Part shown: piece by piece, positions 56,601-64,000 of the stretch
Numbering within the stretch: the stretch's first letter is position 1
Layout: every line of letters starts with the position of its first letter
Source of the DNA: Eutypella sp. D-1
Lineage: Eukaryota; Ascomycota; Sordariomycetes; Xylariales; Diatrypaceae
NCBI GenBank assembly: GCA_023313575.1
Contig: JAJTTP010000013.1
Coordinates: forward strand, 1,178,001-1,242,000
Direction: 5' to 3'
DNA length: 64,000 bases
Notes under the pieces: model-generated
What the model was told of the DNA's origin: nothing
Database searches by the model: none
What the model saw: the letters and a program-made list of their open reading frames with translations, nothing else
Made by a program: the position numbers and the translations under genes

Positions 56601-57018
56601 TCTTGATAGTCATCGCCATAGCCATTATTATCCATTTTTGGACCCAGATTGGTAGGAGCCGAGACAGGGTCAGGCTGTGCTGGTAAATCTGCGACTGGCT
56701 GAGGCTGCGAGGGTGTGGCAGCTACGGGAGGAGCGGCAGCTGCAGGAGCAGGAGCAGGGGGGTTTGAAGTTGAAGGCTCGTTATCATCGTAACTGCAATG
56801 TTTTAGGTGGTTAGAAAATGATGTGGACAGTATGGACAGTAGTTGGGTTGTAGGTTGGAAACATCAAGTGAATAGCGTGCACAAAATTAAGGCCGAGGTT
56901 CGAGATAAGAGATGCGAGAGAACGACGTGGTAGTTACAATATGATTAGATTATTAAGAAAAGAAGTCGACTTACAGATCCGCGAAGAGGTCATCCTCGAA
57001 GTTCTCCGGCTCCGTCAT
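53692..57018 (-). CDS. hrp1: Hrp1/Nab4-type hnRNP, mRNA 3'-end processing factor
   Basis: Five exons (56975-57018, 56448-56792, 55120-55160, 54894-55057, 53692-54804) give 568 residues. Hrp1 binds UA-rich elements in pre-mRNA for cleavage/polyadenylation and shuttles to the cytoplasm. The start MTEPENFEDDLFADL leads into a Pro/Ala- and Asp/Gln-rich head. RRM1 has KMFIGGLNWETTD and RGFGFLTF. RRM2 has KIFVGGVSQDTTEQ and RGFGFVTF. The C-terminus is Met/Gln/Gly-rich, then RGG-type, ending GNRGFHPYGR, matching the R-x(2-5)-PY import signal known in yeast Hrp1. RRM1 is split over a 41-nt exon and the next. Intron 2 (55161-56447) is 1,287 nt, far longer than any other here. Its two ends join in phase (EDG to KMFIGG), but an extra or alternative exon inside it cannot be excluded. 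Confidence 0.93.
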
Positions 57019-59111
57019 CTTGGACGAAGATGAAGGAAGATAGGAAGAAAGTAGAAAGAAGGGGAGTTAGACTATTATCAAGATGATATCAATATTGTCA
57101 AGATAATGATGAGCTTCGGAGCTCGAGAAGCCTGAAAAGAAGACGCGGTCAATTCAGGATGGATAGCTTTTTTTCTTTTTCTTTTTGGTATTTCTGACCG
57201 ATGGCGATAGCCTAGATTGATCAGTATAGATTGCAATATTCTTCAGCGGCCTCTTTTTTTTTTTTTTACCCAGAGAACTGCAGTATTCACAATTAACGAC
57301 CGACTATTGATGAACTTGCCCAGGTGGTGAAGGAGAAGTTAGGAAGAACTTTGTTTAGGCAAGCTTCGGAAGGTAAGTGTGTATGCTGTAAATACCTGCT
57401 GTAGATACTTTAAGTACTTGAGTAGAATAGATACCTAACAGGGAAATAGCGCGATAACTGATAATAGGTAGCTGGAGATACCTATAGAATAGGTGCCCAG
57501 GTGATTATCTCTTAGGCGGTAGGTACCTAGGTACTTAGAAGGTAGCTCCATGTTTTGGTTAGGGTTGTTATTCTAAGCGTAATCAGGCATAGTGTGCTTG
57601 CTGCTTTACATAATAATGACCGACGTGACTAAGCAATGTATGTACTTTAGTTCTTGGAGTATTCATTTCCAAGGTTCAATGTTCATTTCATACTAGGTAT
57701 ATTATGCACAAGGCTGCAGGTAGTTTATTTTCATTCTGGGCCTTTTACTCCCATTGTTTAACAAAGCATTTTCCACTTATTGTGCATCTATGCCTTTACA
57801 CCTTCCTTCCCAACTTCAATGGGAGAATGTGTGCGGCCGGCGCCATCCTGGACATTGGCTTGATACTGGCTTAACGTTAAGCGGTTACGTTCTTTATTAC
57901 CTACCTAAGGTAGGTTTATCAGCACTGCATAATCCCACTCCTACTCCTATTTTTGCTCTATACTTCCTGTAGTGCATATAAGCCGGGTCAGAGTCAACAT
58001 CATAATAAGAAAAAGTAAAAGCTCCTCGGGTAAAACAAACGCCTGCCTTAACTCCTCTCCGGAATCCCCTATGATTTATCCAGCTTGTCCTGATTCACCT
58101 CCAGAAGATGGTCATCGTAACCTGCGAACAGCTGGCAGTAGTTGACGTTGGCTTTTTCTGTAAACCCTTCGTTCATAAATGGACACTCCTGGTTGTATTG
58201 TCATGTCAGGTCAGGGTTTAGAGGTTGGAGTAGTCGTGAATGGCTTGTCCCTATGATACAGAACCCCTCTAGCTTATTGTTGATGCCCTCGTCGCCATAG
58301 CGATCACCATAACATTTGCCACATTTACGACAATGTTTCTTAGCCAAAATGCTGCAACATCGGCTTGCTGTTGGGTAGAGCACCTCCGTCTTACAAGTGG
58401 TGAAGCTTGAGATAGACAAGTATACTTGCATCAAGCGAGCACACTATGGCTTTGACATACCACGGTGCATCAGAGCAGGTCCATGGATAACAAAAGGTGG
58501 AGACAGGAATGTTGTGCATAAAGAGATTTATGCTTTACTTAGTTAGGCTTAAAGCGGGGTGGCTCAAATTCAGCCACAGGAGGGGCAAGTTGAGGCTTCA
58601 AAAGCCATTAACAAAACCTTGGAAATGACTAACTAACTAACCGATCCCTGGTAACTACATACATACCTTAATCCATTTACTTACCTTTTAAGTTGTCGTA
58701 CGAGCACCATAATTTACCACTATAATTTCCACTTAAACCAACACTTTTAACGTAAGGTATTCGCATATTCCTCCTCGTCTCTTCTTCTCCAGGGCTGCCT
58801 TTAAGCGCTACCAGCGCTATAACCAGGGCTGTATATGTATACCTTTGCATGGTTGAAACCCATCAGGACTTTTAAGGAGAGCACTACCACCCCCCAACAT
58901 TAGTCCATATAGAGATGTAGTGCAAGATCAACAACAATGTGACCTATCAAGGTTGAATAAAACAAGATAGCCAGACGCCAGATAGCCTCCCCGAGGTCCT
59001 CCCTATTCCCATTCTCATTTACCAATCCCAACCAAACCTGGCCAAATCTGGCCAACCAGCCTTGGAACCTTGGAACCCTTGGAACCTTGACTTTGTACCT
59101 GATCCACGGAT
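57019..59111. other. Divergent intergenic region, hrp1 / gyp1
   Basis: 2.1 kb. T-runs (57257-57268), GGTACCTAGGTAC (57521-57535) and CCTACCTAAGGTAGG (57900-57914) are visible. A possible Cys-rich coding relic at 58069-58434 is listed separately. Otherwise no gene. Confidence 0.45.
58069..58434 (-). other. Possible relic or terminal exons of a small Cys-rich protein
   Basis: On the minus strand, a frame from 58434 reads a Cys-dense passage (SRCCSILAKKHCRKCGKCYG then DRYGDEGINNKLEGFC). A second frame reads ECPFMNEGFTEKANVNYCQL ahead of a stop at 58069. The two look like parts of one small secreted-type protein, but I could not join them with valid splice sites in phase and saw no signal peptide upstream. 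It may be a decayed gene or chance. Confidence 0.2.
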
Positions 59112-62100
59112 ATGTTTTCCTCGTCAAGTAGTAGCAGCGGTAACAAACCGCCATCACAACATCAAGTAAGTCAACCAAGCCAGCCTTCTTGTCTTTTCTT
59201 CTCTCAACTCTTCTTCTTCTCATGCTTCTTATACTTCTTATGCTTCTTCCCTGTCGCTTTCCACTCTCACTCTCACTTTCACTATCTGTTTAAATAAAGT
59301 GTCCATTCCATATATATTCCATATACATTCCATATATATATGGATACACACGTATGCCAGTCACATTAGCTGACCTCTGGCACACAATGACGTAGGAAAT
59401 GGTCCAAGTTGGTAAGTTTTATAGAGTTTGAGATAATATAGAGTTCGAGCCCTCTATATCTATCTACCCTACTTTTACCATATACAGAGAGAGCCAGAGA
59501 CAGAGAGACAGAGAGACAGATAGAGAGGGGGAGGGAGAGTACGAAATAGAAAATGCTCCTACTCATATCACCCTCCTTTCGTCCTTTGCCCTCTTCTTAC
59601 CTTCTTGCCTTCTTTACCTTCTTTACCTTCTTACCGTCTCGGCTCTCAGCTCTCAACTCCCAACTCCCAACTCCCTAGCCTTGTCTTGTCTTGTGTTTCC
59701 ATGTTTGGTCTTGTCCTATCCCGTCCTGTCTTGCCTTGTCTTGCCTTGTCTTGCCTTGTCTTGCCTTGTCTTACCTTGTCTTTACATAAATAGACATAAG
59801 ATACAGTCTTCTCTGGCTATCAATGTCATCTATCTACCCTTGTTTGATCCATTATACTGATCATTAGCTTTGTCTCGACAGACAGATCCGAGTAAGTCGC
59901 ACACAGCCAGCCCATAACTGATAACTGCCGGTGGTGTTCGCCCCTCGAACCCCTCTAACCCCTCTAACCCCTCTAACCCCTCAACAAAGCCCACCTCTGG
60001 CTTTTTCTAAAGCTTCATACCTAAGTATTATACTTATGTATTTCCATAAAGACAAGCAAGCAATGGCTAAAGTACCTTTCACCTGACTAGGTCGGCTTCC
60101 CCATTCTGGCGGCCCCAACAACGCGAAACCATGCCAAAGAAGACCACTCGAGATGCAAGTCTCGTCAAGGGTGCCGCCTACTCCCATGCCGACATACTCA
60201 ATTTCGACTCCATGTTCGTCCCCCTCTCCTAAAGCCCCCGCCCCCTCTCCCCCGGTGAAGGTTCCCTGTGAAAGTCCTCCTGGATTTAAACCATTAACCG
60301 CCGTCCGCCGTGATCCAGGAACCTGTCTAGCAACTCTTCCAGACCTAAGACTCCTCCAGTCTCCTCCACCCAAAAATCTCGATCGACACATGCCAGCACA
60401 CCACCCGCAAAATCCTCCTCGGGCCTATCCTCCCCACCGTTAAAGTCGTATTTCCACTTCCTATCCGATACCAACCAAGACTGGAACGTCGATGATGCTG
60501 AGGGTGACGACGAATATGGGTACGAAGACGATGATGGCGACGATTTTGGTTTACCGAGCCTATCCAACATGAAGCGAAGATCCAGGCGCATCGCTGCTTC
60601 TCAGGGAGCTTCTCGGGGAGTTTCTCAGGGAAAGGCAACTTCCGAGGGAGATCTACCCCCATTAGAGAACACATTTGCTCTAGCCAGTAGACGCTACTCG
60701 AATAGCGCCGACATCGCGATCGAGAGACCGAGCCTCGCCTATCCCATGCCCAAGAAGAGCGAGGGCAAGATATTAAGACCGCAGTATAAAGATATTCTCA
60801 AAGGTTTGCATTCCTACAGGGCACAGGCACGGGCGCCTCATGCTGAGCTCATTGTTGATCGAGTCCTAGATCCCGCCAATGCTCTGCACTTGATCGACCA
60901 CCCTTCGATACCATCCAATGCCGCACCTAAAGAAATAGACGCTATAAACTCCCGTGTTACGAGGATAAATAAGTTCAAGAAAATACTACAGGCCAGCACG
61001 ATATCGCTGGCGGACCTCAGAGCATTAGCCTGGTCAGGTGTCCCAGAAGAGGTACGCGCGATGACCTGGCAGCTATTGCTCAGTTACCTTCCGACAACCA
61101 GCGAGAGACGGGAGGCCACGCTAGAGCGCAAACGAAAAGAATATCTGGATGGCGTGAGGCAGGCTTTCGAAAGGGGAGGATCGAACCCAAATCCAACCGG
61201 TAGGGCGAGGGGCTTGGACGAGGCGATATGGCATCAAATCAGCATCGATGTGCCTCGGACGAATCCCCATATCGAACTATACAGCTACGAAGCTACCCAA
61301 CGGTCGCTAGAACGGATACTTTATCTCTGGGCGATCCGGCATCCGGCGAGCGGCTATGTCCAAGGCATCAATGACTTGGTAACGCCCTTCTGGCAGGTAT
61401 TCCTGGGCACTTACATAACCGACTCCAATATCGAGAGCGGCATGGACCCAGGGCAGCTCCCCAAGACGGTGCTCGACGCGGTAGAAGCGGACTCGTTCTG
61501 GTGCTTAACCAAACTGCTGGATGGGATCCAGGACCACTACATCGTCGCCCAGCCGGGGATTCAGCGGCAAGTAGCTGCGCTCCGCGACCTCACTGCTAGG
61601 ATCGATTCCGATCTCGCCAAACACCTCGAGAACGAACACATCGAGTTCATCCAGTTCAGTTTCCGCTGGATGAACTGTCTCCTCATGCGAGAAATCAGTG
61701 TCCGGAACACCATTCGGATGTGGGACACTTATCTGGTAAGTCGAAAAGCTTGAATCGTCGGCTTATGTATGGCCCGCTCTGCACCGGGGGCACCACCACA
61801 CGCACATCTTGAGGCGGAAATTCCTATATACCGTATACAGTACTAACCGTGCAACGCAGGCCGAGGAGCAAGGGTTCTCGGAATTCCACCTATACGTGTG
61901 CGCGGCGTTCCTGGTGAAGTGGTCGGGCAAGCTGCTCAAGATGGACTTCCAGGAGATCATGATGTTCCTGCAGGCGCTGCCGACGCAGGACTGGACCGAG
62001 AAGGACATCGAGCTGCTGCTCAGCGAGGCCTTCATCTGGCAGAGCCTGTTCAAGAACTCCTCCGCCCACCTCCGGGGCGGCCCGAGCCGCGGGCCCGCTA

Positions 62101-62117
62101 CTAATCTGCAGCTATAG
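59112..62117 (+). CDS. gyp1: Gyp1-type TBC-domain Rab GTPase-activating protein
   Basis: Proposed exons 59112-59165, 59882-59891, 60091-60254, 60350-61735 and 61860-62117 sum to 1872 nt, 623 residues. Gyp1 accelerates GTP hydrolysis on Golgi Rabs (Ypt1 and others). The TBC domain (about residues 300-600) contains RALAWSGVPEEVRAMTWQLL, the arginine-finger motif ISIDVPRTNP (IxxDxxR), the glutamine-finger ASGYVQGINDLVTPF (YxQ), and ends ITMMFLQ-like IIMMFLQALPTQDWTEKDIE. The last intron (61736-61859) is certain. The N-terminus is a Ser/Pro-rich disordered head: MFSSSSSSSGNKPPSQHQ, then TDPSRLPHSGGP after a 10-nt micro-exon. The 60255-60349 intron has competing acceptors (60318, 60349), and the first intron (716 nt) contains tandem repeats, so the 5' model is tentative while the TBC part is firm. 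Confidence 0.88.
59731..59780. repeat. 10-bp tandem repeat (TTGCCTTGTC), five copies
   Basis: Four perfect copies and one with a single change (TTACCTTGTC), preceded by diverged versions from about 59685. They lie within the pyrimidine-rich first intron proposed for gyp1. Confidence 0.92.
59949..59982. repeat. 9-bp tandem repeat (TAACCCCTC type)
   Basis: Nearly four copies of AACCCCTCT, within the proposed second intron of gyp1. The unit resembles telomere-like TAACCC spaced by CTC but is far too short to be a telomere. Confidence 0.85.
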
Positions 62118-62141
62118 CCCGGGAAAAGGGCGTGAGCTATG

Positions 62142-62167
62142 GGATGGATGGATGGATGGATGGATGG
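62142..62167. repeat. (GGAT)n tetranucleotide repeat
   Basis: About six GGAT units, 25 bp downstream of the gyp1 stop codon. Confidence 0.95.
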
Positions 62168-63506
62168 GGTGGGCTCGGGAAAGGGGATTTTCAGAGCAGG
62201 CAGGAATACCTAGCATAGCACGGCGCAGATCTGAGGTTGGTGGGTTGACGACCGGGGCGCGAGAATGGGGGGGTCCTGTCGGGTTTGACGAGCAGACGAA
62301 CGTTGTCCGCATGCCACATGCGGTGCGGTACATCTACATATACAGACAGATGGGCTTGGGGAGGGGGAGGGGGCGTGTTTCCAATGCTCCCGGTATAAAT
62401 GATGTGAGACGAATGAATGAAACGAATGAACGATCAAATGGATGTCCCGCCCGCGGAAAATTTTACCCCCCGCCGTTCAAACCCATCACTATCAAGCGTA
62501 TGCTATGATGTCCGTGGACTGCAATTGGATCGGCCGTAAAGATTTGGCCCGGTTCAGCAAAAGGGATATTCCGCGTAGTTAGGCCAACCCCTCCTCGGGA
62601 ATTTGCATAGCTCCAACGGCCCGCAGGCCTATAGTCGGTATTTCCATAGGTACATGCCGGCATGAGGCGGTTTCCTTTCTTCTCTCTCTCTCTCTCTCTC
62701 TTTTTTTTTTTTTTGTTTAAAACATGAAAAAAGGACGAAAGGGAATAGAGATTAAAGGTTAAAGGTTAGATGGAAAAGACTATGCGGGGGCGGGAAAGAC
62801 GGCGTGGTTTTAAGGGGGTGGATAGGTCTATGCTTTACCCAGCGTTCTACATACACACACACATATATATGCCTATAACATTGTGAAAGAACTATTATAT
62901 ACAGGTTGTAGATAGATCGGTACTTATTTCAAAGCTCGGAAATCTAGATCGGGTTGGCCGGGTTAAGATAAAAGTTGAATAGCAGGGAAAAGCATGGTCG
63001 TATACCTGTCTCAGGGTCTATTCCGAACGCCGCTTTATGAGCACTTGCCGGATGCCCCGGATTTCTATCCCCTCCACTCTTTTCCCTAGGAGATTCTTCC
63101 TTCCCCCTTATCCTCTTTAATCATGCTAGGAAGCTTTTGAAATAAAAAAAGTGTGTATCGCCCCTCCCAAGTCCCTGTGACGTGTGGACCTTGTTTGCTG
63201 TGCTCGACGATGCGTAAAGCCCTCGTGACCCAAGTTCCATCGCTCTAGATGAATGTTTTGCTTTAATTATATGCCAGCACCCCGTAACCCGGGGGGCGCC
63301 CAGGCGGCTCTCTTCTTCCCAACGCCGACCCCGTCGTCAATGCAATGCGATGTTATAGGGCAGGAATTATCATTGCCGTCGTCATCATCTTCGTAACCGA
63401 CTGATAATCATGGACATCTGTTGTCCCCCCTTCTTTTGCTTCCCCTTTTCGTTGATCTTCTTTCCACGCGGGAATCCCTACTGTTACGCTGAATATCCTG
63501 ATACGA

Positions 63507-63522
63507 GGGGGGGGGGGGGGGG
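63507..63522. repeat. Homopolymer G16
   Basis: Sixteen consecutive G, a likely site of length error or polymorphism. Confidence 0.95.
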
Positions 63523-63618
63523 AGAGCGGGACGTAGGGGCGTTATCATGGGATGAAAAAGCCTAGCCCCATCCCTCAGTCAACTTGCTGCACCCCCGATC
63601 GCGGCTTGCTGTTCGATT

Positions 63619-64000
63619 TCATCGTTGTTCCTCCGACACGACGACGCCCCAGGGGTGCTTCTGGCCCTCCCCGCGACCGTACATGATGTCGCCGATCCAG
63701 GTCTTGACCTGGCTCGTGATGGCGCCGCCCTCGCCCGCCTTGCCCATAGGGATGTTGATGTCGCGGCCGCGGTGGTGGATCAGGGACACAGGGCAGACGA
63801 AGTACTACAAGGGAGTTAGCAGACCGTTCTACGCAGCAGAAATTACGGGTATGCCGAGGGGGGGGGGAGGAGGTACACGGGAAGAGTAAAAATGTCAGGA
63901 TAGTATATGAAAATCACATACCGCAGTGCCAGCAGCGAAAGCCTCGACGAGCCTACCCTCGGCGTCGGCCTCCATCACCTCAGCGATGGTGTACTTCCTC
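63619..64000 (-). CDS. Branched-chain amino-acid aminotransferase, C-terminal part (truncated by window edge)
   Basis: The last exon is 63619-63804 and the preceding exon runs from 63922 past the window edge, with intron 63805-63921 (GTATGT..TAG). The protein reads KYTIAEVMEADAEGRLVEAF then AAGTA, spliced to YFVCPVSLIHHRGRDINIPM and GKAGEGGAITSQVKTWIGDI, ending GVVVSEEQR. This matches the C-terminus of PLP-dependent class IV BCATs (conserved EAFxAGTA-type segment). BCATs interconvert Leu/Ile/Val and their 2-oxo acids with glutamate. Whether this is the mitochondrial or cytosolic form cannot be told because the N-terminus is outside the window. Confidence 0.9.

Larger units (their letters stand above)
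62118..63618. other. Convergent intergenic region with simple repeats
   Basis: Between gyp1 (plus) and the aminotransferase (minus). It contains (GGAT)n at 62142-62167, a (TC)n run followed by T14 at 62681-62714, an AC/AT dinucleotide patch near 62853-62870, and G16 at 63507-63522. No gene is supported. Confidence 0.5.

Noticed and set aside
59949..59982. Telomere-like TAACCC-containing repeat
   Set aside because: Fewer than four 9-bp units with CTC spacers, lying inside a gene. It is a simple tandem repeat, not an interstitial telomere that can be supported.

Overview
The window is nuclear DNA of a filamentous ascomycete (Pezizomycotina). The evidence is short spliceosomal introns of about 55-120 nt with GTAAGT/GTATGT-type donors and CTAAC/CTGAC-type branch sites, together with fungal-type orthologues (Hrp1, Gyp1, MCB/PkaR-type PKA regulatory subunit, GtaA-type glutaminase). 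The N-terminus of the PKA regulatory subunit suggests Sordariomycetes, but that is an inference. I see no viral, plasmid, CRISPR or rRNA content, and no convincing tRNA gene by eye. Exon coordinates were built by hand from splice signals. For every intact complete gene the summed exon lengths are a multiple of three.

Layout. 0.7-17.3 kb is mostly conserved housekeeping: an ADCK1/Cqd2-like mitochondrial UbiB-family protein, an unrecognised polyQ protein, Pex19 (peroxisomal membrane protein receptor), Ubc9 (SUMO E2), asparagine synthetase, the mitochondrial porin VDAC and a membrane J-domain protein. 18.3-34.3 kb is accessory in character, with lower gene density, long stretches of lower G+C and lineage-specific genes. 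It holds a Zn2Cys6-plus-ankyrin protein hidden by splicing, a divergent small membrane protein, a clearly broken FAD-linked (BBE-type) oxidoreductase pseudogene, 5 kb with no gene, a secreted GtaA-type glutaminase and a secreted sialidase-fold protein. 34.7-64 kb returns to conserved genes: neutral ceramidase, BCAS2/Cwf7 splicing factor, PKA regulatory subunit, a bacterial-style FAD-binding dehydrogenase, ethanolamine-phosphate cytidylyltransferase, a PhyH-type dioxygenase, the hnRNP Hrp1, the Rab GAP Gyp1, and the 3' end of a branched-chain aminotransferase that runs off the right edge.

There is no operon logic, as expected of a fungal chromosome. Some neighbours share divergent promoters (pex19/ubc9, zinc-cluster-ankyrin/small membrane protein, ECT/PhyH, hrp1/gyp1). 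Loose themes are membrane lipid metabolism (ceramidase, ECT, UbiB kinase, PhyH) and extracellular nutrient hydrolases.

The least ordinary items are the Zn2Cys6-ankyrin protein with its divergent partner and the repeated motif between them, a GC-AG intron in the J-protein gene, a 1.29-kb intron in hrp1, a 10-nt micro-exon in gyp1, and several introns of length 3n without stops that an exon-blind reading would translate. I did not find a clearly novel multi-gene system.
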